Shown: positions 1 through 8,920, counted from the stretch's first letter. The stretch is 19,241 nucleotides of DNA from Propionibacteriaceae bacterium (GCA_009781325.1 WQYJ01000015.1:1-19241), one strand, 5' to 3'. The notes: generated from the letters alone by a model not told the origin. A program made the numbers and translations.

Positions 1-1985
1 ATCCACACGACCAGCAACGAAGCTGATGGTCTCATCGCCACCTACCTGAGCACCCTTGTAAGTCAGTGCCGCAGTGTAGGAACGAGCCGTAGTGGAGGTG
101 TAGGTCACGGAGTAGTAGCCGTTACCCAGATTCTGAACATTCGACACTGTCACACCAGCAGGGGTCACAGTGAAATCCATGTCTACGGTGTTGAGGTTGT
201 CCAGAACATTGTTCTGAACATCCCTAGCGAGCAGACGACCTGTCCAGGACTGAACGCCGTCAGCGACAACCACGGTGGCAGTCGAGTCGGTGATGAACAC
301 CTCGAAGGTGGACTTATCCAGATCGAGGTCACCGGAGATGAAGGTCACCGATACCGGAGACCCAGCAAGCTCACCCTCGGTGATTGTGCCATGAACATTG
401 ACAGTCTCAGCGATTGTGTCGGTGAGGTCAGCGTACGCAAAACCGAAGTCATCGGTGATCTGCTGAGTCACTGTTAGTGAACCGCTGGTTCCACTGTCTA
501 GAGAGAAGTCAACGCTCACACCGGGGACTGGGTTGCAGAACTCATCGGTGACCAGTGCGGTGACCTTGGAGACACCGCCCACCTGCAGAGAGGTTGGGTC
601 AGCGCTGAGGTGCGAGCCAATGAGGCCGTCTTCGCAATCCGGATCAATATCGGGGGTACCCGCCTTGAAGGGGATTGGCTTGGTGGTGCCTACCTGGATC
701 GCCTTGTAGGTCACCTTCGCTGTGGGTGTTGCCGAGGCAACCTTGGAGGAGAAGCGGACGGTGTATGTGCCGTCTGCCTGGGCCTCCACTGCTGTGACAA
801 CCACATCTGTGCTGGATGCTGTGAAAACAATGTCGGTCAGAGTCAGACCTGTGAGCTTGTTTCCGTACTCATCCATCGCAGTCAAGATACCTGTGTAGTA
901 CTGCCCGCCTGTTGACACGGTCACCCAGGTTGAGCGATCAGCGAGATCAGCGGCAGGGCTGACGGTGAAGGTCGACTTGTCGTAGGAGAACTCACCTGCG
1001 GTGAAGGAGATCGCCTGCGGGGAGTTGTAAATCTCACCCTGGGTGATCGTGGCATGCAGATTGACGGTCTCGACCTTCGTGTCGGTGACATTGGCGTACG
1101 CCTTGCCTGCGGCATCTGTGGTGGCCTGGGTCACCGTGAGAAGGGCAGAGGAGCCCGTACCGAGGGTGAATGTGACCAGCACACCGGGAACCGGGTTACA
1201 GAACTCATCAGTGATCAGCGCTGTTGCATAGGAGGTCTGGCCCACTGTCAAGGAGTTCTTGTCCACCGACAGGTTTGTTCCGTCTGTCTTGGGATCGCAG
1301 TCCGGGTCAATATCAGGGTCACCGGCCTTGAAGGGGATCGGCTTGGCTGTGCCTACTGCTGTTCCTTGATAGGTCACCGAGGCCATCGGTGTCGAGGAGG
1401 CCACCTTCGAGGAGTACCTCACAGTGTAGGTTCCATCGCCGTGGCCCTGAACTGCGGTCAGTGTCACATTAGTGCTTGTCGCTGAGAAGACAATCTGGCT
1501 CAGAGTCAGATTCGGCAGCAGGTTTCCGAGGGCATCCCTGGCGGTGAGGGTACCGACATAGTAGTCGGACCCGGCTGAAACAGTGACCCATGTTGAGGTG
1601 TTCGACAGAACAGCCACCGGTGACACTGTGAAGGTTGACTTCTCCCAGGAGAAGTTGCCTGCTGTGAACGTGATGGGGGCTGGGGATCCGTGGATTTCTC
1701 CCTGGGTGATGATTGCCTTGGCGTAGACCGTCTCGGCAACATTGTCGGTTACCGATGCATAGGCTTTGCCCTGGGCATCGGTCGTACCCTGGCTGACAGC
1801 CAGCGCCCCGGAAGAACCGGGAACCAGTGAGAAGGACACCAGAACACCGGGGACCGGGTTGCAGAACTCGTCTGTGATCAGTGCGGTCAGCGCGGAGGTC
1901 CCGCCCACCATCAAGGAGGTGGGATCGGCGCTCAGATTGGTGCCCGGGCGCAACGGATCCTCGCAGTCTGGATCAATGTCGGGGT
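1..1985 (-). repeat. Tandem two-domain Ig-like repeats inside adhesin C
   Basis: A pair of Ig-like modules recurs with periods of 663 and 666 bases, judged from the DPDC-coding site at about 641, 1304 and 1970. Each pair carries a DPDC motif at its start and FCNPVP about 30 residues later, then a second module containing KSTF and ending in IPFKAG in two of the three copies. Adhesin A has two pairs where adhesin C shows three. Confidence 0.75.
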
Positions 1986-4713
1986 CGCCATGGGTGAACG
2001 CAACAGTACGAGGGCTCGACTTCGCGGGGTCACCATTGCCGCCCAGGTGGGTCGGGGTGGAGCCAACGAGGATCGTCGCAGAAATCTGAACGGACTCAAC
2101 GCGGGTGTCGGTGAAGGACACCTGGCAGCTTCCTAGGGCGGAACCTGTCGAGGCGGTCACGCAGGTGGTGGAGGAAACCCTTGCGGCTCCCACCGTGGAG
2201 AAGGTTGCGTAATTTCCATTCAGAGACAGTGTCACGGTCTGGTTGCCAACAGGGTTTCCGAAAGAGTCCCGGATCGTTGCTGTTGCGGTGATGCGCTGGC
2301 CGACGACCTGGGTCGTACGATCCAACTCCAGGGTTGACTTTGAGGCATCAGCAGCACCAGCAGTGAACTCCACGGCCACACCGGAGCCGGTGATGGCTTG
2401 CGGGGTTCCCGACACGAGGACGGTGGCGGAAACGTGAATGATCTCTGCCTTGGGATCGGTCAGATTGGCCGTGCACTTGCCCGTGGTGTTTGTGACGCAC
2501 GTCGTTGAGGTGATCGCAGCACTTGAAGCCGCACCGAAGGTCGCGGATCCATCGAGGCCCAAGGTCACCGTCACATTGGGGACTGCATAACCGTTCGAGT
2601 CAACGATGGTCGCTGTGGCGACAACCGGCTGGCCTACAGTCTGCGAGGTACGGTCCACGGTGAGGGTGGACTTGGTTGCATCAGGTGCACCGGGGACGAA
2701 GCGTACTGTCGGAGAAACCTGGTTGGAGATCACCGCACCGGAGGCGGAGGTTCCGCGAGCATCAGCCGTGAGGACCACTTCCTGAGCTGTGATGTCAGCC
2801 TGGGTCACGGTGTATGTCCCGGTGCAGGTGGTTTGAGCACCCGGAGCCAGGGAGCTCGCACCGCAGGACACGCTCGGGGCAGTGCCCGTACCGGAGAAGT
2901 TCACGCGGTTGATGACGATCCCGGAAACCGTGGTGTTGCCAGAGTTGGTCACGGTGAAGGTGAAGGTCACCTGGTTGCCTGCGGCGGTCATCGTTCCGGG
3001 GTCACCAGCGGCCAGAGTCAGAGCTGCATTGCGGTTCACACTCACTGTTGCTGAGGCCGCGTTCGACGGCGTCGGCACTGTGGCACCTGACGCTGTGGCG
3101 GAGGCCTTGGCGGTGAGGTTCACCTGGCCCGCATCAATGTCGGACTGGGTGAGGATGTACGAGGCTTGACATGTCGTCGACCCGCCAGCGGCGATAGTGG
3201 TCGAGTTACATGAAATCGACCCCAGGGATCCCGTACCAGAGAAACCAGGGGCCGTCGTGCCGGTGTACGTACCGGAGGCAGTCACACTCAGACCGGATAC
3301 CGCGGCAGAACCGGGGTTGGTCACGGTGAAGGTGTAGGTCACTGCTGTACCAGCGGTGGAGACCGTAGTGGGGGACACCGATGCGGCCAGGTCCAACTGT
3401 GAGGTGTTGAAGGAAGCATCCGCTGGTTCGTTGAGAGCGTAGACCGTGATGTTGGAGGCCTTCGAGGTGTAGGTCTGGTGAGTGGTGGCAGTCACCGGAA
3501 CTGTGACCGTACAGTACACCGAATCTTTCGCCAGATTGCCGGAGGCGGATATCTTCCCGCCTGAGGTGTCGACGCTGCCGGATGCACAGGTGGTTGTGGG
3601 GGTGCCGACAGTCAGACCTGCGGGGATCGGAGCGGAGAAATTCCAGCCGTTCTTGGCTTGCATGTCAGTGGTGTTGGTGATCGTGAACACCCAGTCGACG
3701 GTCGTACCCACAGGGATAACTGCTTGTGAGAAGCTCTGATCGAGCTGGGGCGTCATGTCGATGATCTCGGGGGTATCGAAGGCTGCGTCATTGCCATTTC
3801 CCGAAGCGGTGGAGTTGTAGAGCTCCATGCCCACGCTGGAGTTGCCGGAGGGCATGATGAAGGATGACGAGGTCAGGTGCGCAATTGCCACACCGGACTT
3901 CTCAGTCTTGCCCGGCCATGTGCAGGGATTCATGTTCGAGGCAAGGACCTGCCTGGTGCCATCGACAATGAGGCTGAAACGAATGGAAGGATCCTGGTAG
4001 CGCGGGGTATGGAAGGTGTCCATGTAGTCGCAGTTCCTGGCGGCGAACCAGGCTGACACACCATAGAAACGACCGGATTGGATGGTCCCCAGTGGGCTAA
4101 TGCTTTGAAGCATGTAACCGGCACCCTGGCTGGTGTCTGGGCGGTTCGTGGCTGCAGAAAGGATGTTGTTGGCGGCTGCATCAGAGGGGTTCATACCCTG
4201 GGCGACGCCGATTTCCTTGGCCATCGTACGCAACTGAGTCCACATGAATTCACTTGCGCGAGCGCAGCCATAATCCTGATCAACGGTGGGTGAACCAGAC
4301 ATGGAGTTGAGGATCCAGCCATTACAGGTGCCCTTTTGGGGCCCGGCATCTGGTGTTGTGGGCGGCAACCATTCTGCGTCTGCCTTGTAGCGAGCCGTAC
4401 CCGTGGTCGGATAGGCAGTCAGCTTCATCGGGGTATTGGTTGTTTGGCTGGTCCCGAAGGTCTCCTTGAAGACCGGGACCGGGTCTTGGGGCACTCCTGG
4501 TGTTCCGGGTGCGCCGAATGCTTGCGGTGGTGCAACGGTGATGGTGAGCGCTGAGACTAGCGTCACTGCCATCGTCAGTGCGACTGACAGGGCAGTCACG
4601 CGGGACAACAATGTCCTCTCCTGGGCCAACCTGCGCGGGCGAGGTACATCAGCCACGTTGTCTGATGCATTGCCTGCTTGGGCATGACCATCTGAAAATC
4701 TACTCATATTCAT
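1..4713 (-). CDS. Adhesin C: giant multidomain cell-surface protein, 3' end cut by window edge
   Basis: The minus-strand frame stays open from ATG 4713 to the left edge, giving 1571 visible codons without a stop; the C-terminus and anchor are missing. The start is chosen because GGAGGAC (4721-4727) precedes it at good spacing. A long signal peptide has a basic N-region (PRPRRLAQER, near residue 25), a hydrophobic stretch at about 39-60 and probable cleavage near AFGA (65-68). Residues about 78-320 follow the pattern of an N-terminal head common in actinobacterial DUF11 proteins, ending in GNDAAFD and TPQLDQSFS and holding Cys 130, 150, 229 and 264. DUF11-type modules follow at about 325-430, 440-570 and 570-680. 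The rest is Ig-like (Big_1/invasin-type) modules, including a tandem pair module with DPDC and FCNPVPG Cys motifs, repeated about every 221 residues. No catalytic motif was seen. Expected role: wall-anchored adhesin projecting its head on a stiff stalk. Ligand unknown. Confidence 0.9.
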   Translation of the reverse strand, partial: MNMSRFSDGHAQAGNASDNVADVPRPRRLAQERTLLSRVTALSVALTMAVTLVSALTITVAPPQAFGAPGTPGVPQDPVPVFKETFGTSQTTNTPMKLTAYPTTGTARYKADAEWLPPTTPDAGPQKGTCNGWILNSMSGSPTVDQDYGCARASEFMWTQLRTMAKEIGVAQGMNPSDAAANNILSAATNRPDTSQGAGYMLQSISPLGTIQSGRFYGVSAWFAARNCDYMDTFHTPRYQDPSIRFSLIVDGTRQVLASNMNPCTWPGKTEKSGVAIAHLTSSSFIMPSGNSSVGMELYNSTASGNGNDAAFDTPEIIDMTPQLDQSFSQAVIPVGTTVDWVFTITNTTDMQAKNGWNFSAPIPAGLTVGTPTTTCASGSVDTSGGKISASGNLAKDSVYCTVTVPVTATTHQTYTSKASNITVYALNEPADASFNTSQLDLAASVSPTTVSTAGTAVTYTFTVTNPGSAAVSGLSVTASGTYTGTTAPGFSGTGSLGSISCNSTTIAAGGSTTCQASYILTQSDIDAGQVNLTAKASATASGATVPTPSNAASATVSVNRNAALTLAAGDPGTMTAAGNQVTFTFTVTNSGNTTVSGIVINRVNFSGTGTAPSVSCGASSLAPGAQTTCTGTYTVTQADITAQEVVLTADARGTSASGAVISNQVSPTVRFVPGAPDATKSTLTVDRTSQTVGQPVVATATIVDSNGYAVPNVTVTLGLDGSATFGAASSAAITSTTCVTNTTGKCTANLTDPKAEIIHVSATVLVSGTPQAITGSGVAVEFTAGAADASKSTLELDRTTQVVGQRITATATIRDSFGNPVGNQTVTLSLNGNYATFSTVGAARVSSTTCVTASTGSALGSCQVSFTDTRVESVQISATILVGSTPTHLGGNGDPAKSSPRTVAFTHGDPDIDPDCEDPLRPGTNLSADPTSLMVGGTSALTALITDEFCNPVPGVLVSFSLVPGSSGALAVSQGTTDAQGKAYASVTDNVAETVYAKAIITQGEIHGSPAPITFTAGNFSWEKSTFTVSPVAVLSNTSTWVTVSAGSDYYVGTLTARDALGNLLPNLTLSQIVFSATSTNVTLTAVQGHGDGTYTVRYSSKVASSTPMASVTYQGTAVGTAKPIPFKAGDPDIDPDCDPKTDGTNLSVDKNSLTVGQTSYATALITDEFCNPVPGVLVTFTLGTGSSALLTVTQATTDAAGKAYANVTDTKVETVNLHATITQGEIYNSPQAISFTAGEFSYDKSTFTVSPAADLADRSTWVTVSTGGQYYTGILTAMDEYGNKLTGLTLTDIVFTASSTDVVVTAVEAQADGTYTVRFSSKVASATPTAKVTYKAIQVGTTKPIPFKAGTPDIDPDCEDGLIGSHLSADPTSLQVGGVSKVTALVTDEFCNPVPGVSVDFSLDSGTSGSLTVTQQITDDFGFAYADLTDTIAETVNVHGTITEGELAGSPVSVTFISGDLDLDKSTFEVFITDSTATVVVADGVQSWTGRLLARDVQNNVLDNLNTVDMDFTVTPAGVTVSNVQNLGNGYYSVTYTSTTARSYTAALTYKGAQVGGDETISFVAGRVD

Positions 4714-4720
4714 TAAAAAA

Positions 4721-4727
4721 GTCCTCC
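4721..4727 (-). promoter_or_regulatory. Shine-Dalgarno of adhesin C
   Basis: The minus strand reads GGAGGAC followed by a T-rich spacer of seven bases to ATG 4713. This near-perfect site decides the start over the in-frame ATG at 4707. Confidence 0.8.
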
Positions 4728-5170
4728 ACGACAAAACTCCGCTAGGCACACCAAAATTGCTATGTACCTTCGGATAATTACGCTTGTTTCCAGGCCCAAA
4801 GCACGCTGGAATGCGTTTATAAGTGGATCACTCCCCCGTGACCATAGTTGGGCTCACGATTAGCCCACCCTCGTATGCTCCCCGCATAGACGGACAATAG
4901 AAAATCCTCCGGTCACCCCCGCGACCCTCATGATTTCCTCAGCCTTGGCCCTCAGCATTCTCCCCGAATACCTCGACCACATCTCCCTCGAGCAATTTAC
5001 CCCGTCACCTATATGACAAGTACTCACGACTACACTCAACAATCCCCAAAACCGCTGAGTGGCTGCACACAGCATACTTATCATCCTTTTGATTCGCCAA
5101 ATCAACTCGTTGGTAAAGGCAGTGTACTCCGCCACTCAAGGACGTGACGGTATGACAATAGGGACCCAAC
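4728..5170. other. Non-coding leader and upstream region of adhesin C
   Basis: About 440 bases with no convincing gene. A 91-codon minus-strand frame with a GTG start at 5135 lacks a ribosome-binding site and resembles nothing I know. A promoter for adhesin C should lie here, but I see no clear -35/-10 pair. The leader shares no obvious sequence with those of adhesins A and B. Confidence 0.5.
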
Positions 5171-5255
5171 CCCCCCGGTCATCCTGCCGTCAGGCAGGAC
5201 CCCCGGCGGCCAAAGTATGGACTTGGGTCAAGACCTACACCCAGACCCTACCCCG
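5171..5255. repeat. Composite palindrome R1, partial copy (left arm and centre)
   Basis: This 85-base stretch is a direct, nearly identical copy of the left arm and centre of the complete palindrome that follows at 5256; GGTCATCC recurs with a period of 86 bases. It lacks the right arm, so it looks like a tandem partial duplication. Confidence 0.8.
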
Positions 5256-5380
5256 CCCCCACGGTCATCCTGCCGTCAGGCAGGACCCCCGGCGGCCAAA
5301 GTATGGACTTGGGTCAAGACCTACACCCAGTCCCTACGTCAGCTGCCGGGGGTCCTGCCTGACGGCAGGATGACCGGGGG
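5256..5380. repeat. Composite palindrome R2, complete copy
   Basis: The left arm from CGGTCATCCTGCCGTCAGG to GGACCCCCGGC is the exact reverse complement, over 32 bases, of the right arm ending in GGATGACCG. Each arm contains a smaller hairpin, CCTGCC-GTCA-GGCAGG. The centre also pairs (GTATGGACTTGGGT with ACCCAGTCCCTAC). It can therefore fold as one long hairpin or as two arm hairpins, like a BIME made of two inverted REP units. Confidence 0.88.
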
Positions 5381-5425
5381 TCAAGGAGCGGCCCCCTGAC
5401 ACACCGCCCCCTGTCACGTCCTGCC

Positions 5426-5466
5426 AAAAGAGCGTGTGTGCCGCGGGGGGGGAACGGCACACACGC
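5426..5466 (-). terminator. Intrinsic terminator of adhesin B
   Basis: On the minus strand a 12-bp stem (GCGTGTGTGCCG with CGGCACACACGC, arms 5455-5466 and 5432-5443) has an 11-base C-rich loop and is followed by TCTTTT. It lies just past the adhesin B stop codon, as a Rho-independent terminator should. Confidence 0.85.
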
Positions 5467-5487
5467 CCTGGTTTCACATCCCCATTC

Positions 5488-8400
5488 TTAGGCTTCGCGA
5501 CGCCTTTCAATGAGTAGGGCAATTGCTGCTCCGATCACCATGCTTACCACGAAGATGGCTCCTGATTTCACAGCAGATGGCAGTGAGGTTCCGCCTGTGG
5601 ATGCCACAGGTTTGTTCGTTGAGGTATTGCCTGATGTCCCAGAACCATTGTTATTCTGGTTACCACCACTGGTACCCGGGTTACCCTTATCACCCTGGTC
5701 ATCACCATCAGAACCTGGGTTACCCTTGTCGCCCTGGTCGCCTCCACCGGTACCCGGATTACCCTTATCACCCTGGTCTCCACCACCAGTGCCTGGGTCA
5801 CCCTTGTCCCCTTGGTCATCACCACCGGTACCCGGATTACCCTTATCACCTGAGTCATCACCACCAGTGCCCGGGTCACCCTTATCACCTGAGTCATCAC
5901 CACCGGTACCCGGGTCACCCTTATCACCTGAGTCATCACCACCGGTACCCGGATTACCCTTATCACCTGAGTCATCACCACCGGTACCCGGCTTACCCTT
6001 ATCACCTGAGTCATCACCACCAGTGCCTGGATCACCCTTGTCACCTTGGTCACCACCGGCACCCGGATCACCCTTGTCACCTTGGTCACCACCGGCACCC
6101 GGATCACCCTTGTCACCTTGGTCACCACCGGTACCTGGGTCACCCTTATCACCTGAGTCATCACCACCAGTACCCGGGTCACCCTTGTCACCTTGGTCAC
6201 CACCAGTGCCTGGGTCACCCTTATCACCTGAGTCACCATCATCTGGATCAGTCACTACAGTCGGATCCTCAGAGGAGACCACGGTGAACTTCACCTGGTT
6301 TGAGGGCAAGGAGATATTTCCAGCCTCATCTGTTTCAATCGCATGGATGAGATACTCACCAAGCGCCAAGGGCTCATCCGGGGTACAGCTCCACGTCTGA
6401 TCATCCCTCACCACAGCCGTACACAGCACCTTGTCGTACGGATCGAGTACGGTAATCAGGTTCCCTGGCTCATCACCAGTACCAACGATCTCCACCGAGG
6501 TGTTACTGGTCACGGCTCCGTTGACGGGACCAGTAATCACCGGTACGCCTGGAGCTGTGGTATCAACTGTGATAACTACAGGGTTTGACGGGGTGGAGGT
6601 GTTTCCTGCAGGGTCAGTTTCTTCTGCAGTGATTGTATGATCCCCGTCATCCATAGGCGTCGATGGTGCACACGACCATGTCAAATCCGACTGCACGGTC
6701 GCGGTACACAAAGTGTTGCCATCCTCGTCTTTGACGGTGATGATATTGCCCGGCTCATCGCCCTTACCAGTGAATGTCGGACGATCATCATTAATCAGAT
6801 CGCCGTCACCAGGGCGGGTAATCACCGGAGGATTCGGCGGCGTAGTATCCACCACAATAGTCACCGGCTCCGAAGGATCGGACTCATTGCCAGCCTCATC
6901 AGTTTCCGTTGCGGTATACGTATGCTCACCATCGTCCACAGGGCTCTCAGCCGTACATGACCAGGTCAGATTAGCCTGGACGATTGCCGTGCATATTTCC
7001 TTGTCATCCTCGTCCTTCACGGTGACAGTATTGCCCGGCTCATCACCCTCACCAGCGAATGTCGGACGATCATCATTAATCAGATCGCCGTCACCAGGGC
7101 GGGTAATCACCGGAGGATTCGGCGGCGTAGTATCCACCACAATAGTCACCGGATCAGAAGGATCGGACTCATTGCCATCCTCATCAGTTTCCGTTGCGGT
7201 GTACGTATGCTCGCCATCATCCACAGGGTCCTTCGCCGTACATGACCACGTGAGGTCATCCTGGACGATTGCCGTGCAAACTTCCTTGTCATCCTCGTCT
7301 TTCACGGTGACAGTATTCCCTGGCTCATCACCCTCACCGGTGAAGGTCGGGGTGTCGTCATTGGTCAGATCCCCGTCCCCAGGTCCGGTAATCACCGGAG
7401 GATTCGGAATCGGACTCAGCGTGACAACAAAGACGGTATTTACCGGCAGAATCTGCGTGGCTCCCACAGGGGAGGTCGCTGGAACAATAGCCGGAACCGG
7501 ATAATAACCCGGGACTCTTGCGCTAATCACTTCAGGATATCCGCTGGCCGCAGAGTAGCTCGTGGCACCCGTAAGTTGGTCCGTGGCCACTGTCCATGTC
7601 AGCGTCTGCACCTGGGACGCAGGGTTAAGCTTGCCTGCTCCGGTGTAGCTAATGGTACGAGTAGTCTCCATCGTTGAGTATGTACGCTCATGAGTCAGGT
7701 GTACGCGAATCTCCCCGAGGGAGCCCATCGGGAATCTATCCAGGTTTTCAATCGAGGAGAACACATATCCTTGGGGAACTCCTGCCTTGGCAGCCTCAAC
7801 GGTGAACCCAATCTCGGAGTCGGCAACACCCTGGAAGGAGGTCGGTGTTCCTACCCGAGGCAAGACCACAGCGCCATCATTGTCATCATCAACATAGACG
7901 ACTGACACCGTACTGATCTCATTTCCTGACACCAGCATCTCCCTGAAGGATAGTGTCACTGATTCTCCCGGAGTAATAAAGCTTGGGTTGCGGCTATAGA
8001 TCATCGCAGTGTCGACATTCTCGACCAGAACTGAATCCTGTCGCTGGTTATCCACAACCACCCAACCGTCAGGCATGAAGGGCCGTGTCTCTGAGACATA
8101 ACCGGATGTGGCTGTGAGATAGTCCCCTGCCATCATCTGATCGCCGTCCAGCATTTCCATGTAGAGCCGAACATCACCTGAGTGGATGTACGCAGAGGTC
8201 CCTCCGTTGGCATGGATCGGTGCCCAGTCATTTCGTACAAGATCAGTGTCGAGGAATGCTTGGAAGCCCACAGAACCGATGGTGTAGTTACTGGTATTCG
8301 TCAGCGTGATGTGGTGAGTAATGGACCCGTCACTGGAAACATCAAGGACTTCGCTATAAGCCATATTGAAACCCATGACCACTGTCCTGCCCTCGACCGC

Positions 8401-8856
8401 GACAGCGGTGCTTCCGGGCTGTGACTTTGTGTAGAAAGCTGTGGGGGTGATGTACATCCGTTCTGCCTGACCAAAGTGATTGGTGAACCACATATACGAG
8501 TTGGATGCACCAGCGACCTGGTAGGTATAGTGCCAAACCTTTCCGGACTGATGGTCACGAATGGCGTTGGTAGCCAGCAAGGCTTGTCCTCCGGCCGGAT
8601 AGGCCTTGTCAGGCACCTTGGGTGTAATAGTGAAGCCGAGACCGTTGCGTGTAAAGCTCAGTTCACCCAGAGCGGTTCCTGGTGTGGGGAGTCCCTGGGC
8701 AGACCACGACGAAAAGTCAAGACTTCCATTGGGGTTCTTCGGTGTAGATTCATAGCCCCACGAGGCGGCATAAGATGGCACAGCGGTCGCTAGACCAACA
8801 AAACATGCCACGGCAATAGTAATCAGGCCCTTCCAGGCCTTCGCGAGAGTTCGCAT
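5488..8856 (-). CDS. Adhesin B: mucus-binding (MUB-domain) surface protein with collagen-like stalk
   Basis: About 1122 aa. ATG 8856 is preferred over upstream ATGs because AGGA lies six bases before it and the resulting signal peptide (MRTLAK, hydrophobic core, AVPSYA) matches adhesin A. Residues 31-310 are an unidentified adhesin head shared with adhesin A. Residues about 316-388 match a MUB B1-like (MucBP-type) module with YVDDDNDG, GY and VHL. Residues about 389-482 match a MUB B2-like module with RTISYTGAG, VQTLTW and VPGYYPVP. Four Ig-like repeats follow (486-861), each with a Cys pair 12 residues apart (CTAIVQDDLTWSC). Residues about 868-1070 are 15 GDKG units in Gly-X-Y register with regular breaks. 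The end has VASTGG, a hydrophobic segment and ERRREA, an atypical sortase signal. Expected role: wall-anchored adhesin for mucus or glycoproteins. MUB assignment is by motif recall. Confidence 0.92.
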   Translation of the reverse strand: MRTLAKAWKGLITIAVACFVGLATAVPSYAASWGYESTPKNPNGSLDFSSWSAQGLPTPGTALGELSFTRNGLGFTITPKVPDKAYPAGGQALLATNAIRDHQSGKVWHYTYQVAGASNSYMWFTNHFGQAERMYITPTAFYTKSQPGSTAVAVEGRTVVMGFNMAYSEVLDVSSDGSITHHITLTNTSNYTIGSVGFQAFLDTDLVRNDWAPIHANGGTSAYIHSGDVRLYMEMLDGDQMMAGDYLTATSGYVSETRPFMPDGWVVVDNQRQDSVLVENVDTAMIYSRNPSFITPGESVTLSFREMLVSGNEISTVSVVYVDDDNDGAVVLPRVGTPTSFQGVADSEIGFTVEAAKAGVPQGYVFSSIENLDRFPMGSLGEIRVHLTHERTYSTMETTRTISYTGAGKLNPASQVQTLTWTVATDQLTGATSYSAASGYPEVISARVPGYYPVPAIVPATSPVGATQILPVNTVFVVTLSPIPNPPVITGPGDGDLTNDDTPTFTGEGDEPGNTVTVKDEDDKEVCTAIVQDDLTWSCTAKDPVDDGEHTYTATETDEDGNESDPSDPVTIVVDTTPPNPPVITRPGDGDLINDDRPTFAGEGDEPGNTVTVKDEDDKEICTAIVQANLTWSCTAESPVDDGEHTYTATETDEAGNESDPSEPVTIVVDTTPPNPPVITRPGDGDLINDDRPTFTGKGDEPGNIITVKDEDGNTLCTATVQSDLTWSCAPSTPMDDGDHTITAEETDPAGNTSTPSNPVVITVDTTAPGVPVITGPVNGAVTSNTSVEIVGTGDEPGNLITVLDPYDKVLCTAVVRDDQTWSCTPDEPLALGEYLIHAIETDEAGNISLPSNQVKFTVVSSEDPTVVTDPDDGDSGDKGDPGTGGDQGDKGDPGTGGDDSGDKGDPGTGGDQGDKGDPGAGGDQGDKGDPGAGGDQGDKGDPGTGGDDSGDKGKPGTGGDDSGDKGNPGTGGDDSGDKGDPGTGGDDSGDKGDPGTGGDDSGDKGNPGTGGDDQGDKGDPGTGGGDQGDKGNPGTGGGDQGDKGNPGSDGDDQGDKGNPGTSGGNQNNNGSGTSGNTSTNKPVASTGGTSLPSAVKSGAIFVVSMVIGAAIALLIERRREA
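5662..6234 (-). repeat. Coding repeat: 15 GDKG collagen-like units
   Basis: Units of mostly 36 or 39 bases encode GDKGDPGTGGDQ (12 aa, four Gly-X-Y triplets) or GDKGDPGTGGDDS (13 aa, one extra residue). Variants change D to N or K in GDP and T to A in GTG. The longest unbroken Gly-X-Y run is 16 triplets, in units 3-6. Repeats like this are prone to slippage. Confidence 0.88.
6274..7401 (-). repeat. Coding repeat: four Ig-like domains of adhesin B
   Basis: Four copies of a roughly 95-residue Ig-like domain (Big_6/Big_13 type, starting PVIT and containing GDEPGN, TWSC and TDEAGN) lie in tandem. Copies are most alike in the middle: 6772-6867 and 7057-7152 appear identical over 96 bases, offset by 285. 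One relative sits near the C-terminus of adhesin A (residues about 2310-2400). Confidence 0.85.
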
Positions 8857-8920
8857 TTCACATCCTGTCATGATGACCGCAGCACACGGCTGCGGATAGT
8901 CCCCCAATTCACCTTCAAAT
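8857..8920 (-). promoter_or_regulatory. Conserved structured 5' leader of adhesin B
   Basis: The last 60-odd bases before the start align with the leader of adhesin A (18524-18590): AAGGTGAA, a G-run, ATCCGCA, a hairpin, TGACAGGAT, then the start codon. Here the hairpin is CCGCAGC-CGTGT-GCTGCGG (8877-8895), a perfect 7-bp stem. Its closeness to the ribosome-binding site suggests control of translation (inference). Confidence 0.6.
8863..8866 (-). promoter_or_regulatory. Shine-Dalgarno of adhesin B
   Basis: AGGA six bases before ATG 8856, within TGACAGGAT, a string also found at the same place before adhesin A. It supports this start over ATG 8871 and ATG 8907. Confidence 0.7.

Noticed and set aside
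4860..5135. Minus-strand 91-codon frame with a GTG start
   Set aside because: No ribosome-binding site, no recognisable domain, odd composition, and it lies in the upstream region of adhesin C.
5662..6234. Possible CRISPR or non-coding minisatellite
   Set aside because: Unit length is a multiple of three, the reading frame is kept throughout adhesin B, and substitutions keep the GDKG motif.
5510..6400. Long plus-strand frame (296 codons) opposite the adhesin B 3' end, with Pro/Ser-rich repeats
   Set aside because: It is the antisense reading of the GDKG repeat, which is stop-free in several frames because the unit is short and repetitive. It has no signal peptide or known domain, and the minus-strand gene explains the region.
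8857..8907. Earlier in-frame ATGs for adhesin B (8907, 8871)
   Set aside because: They lack a good ribosome-binding site and would add residues before the signal peptide; the ATG at 8856 and its AGGA are conserved with adhesin A.
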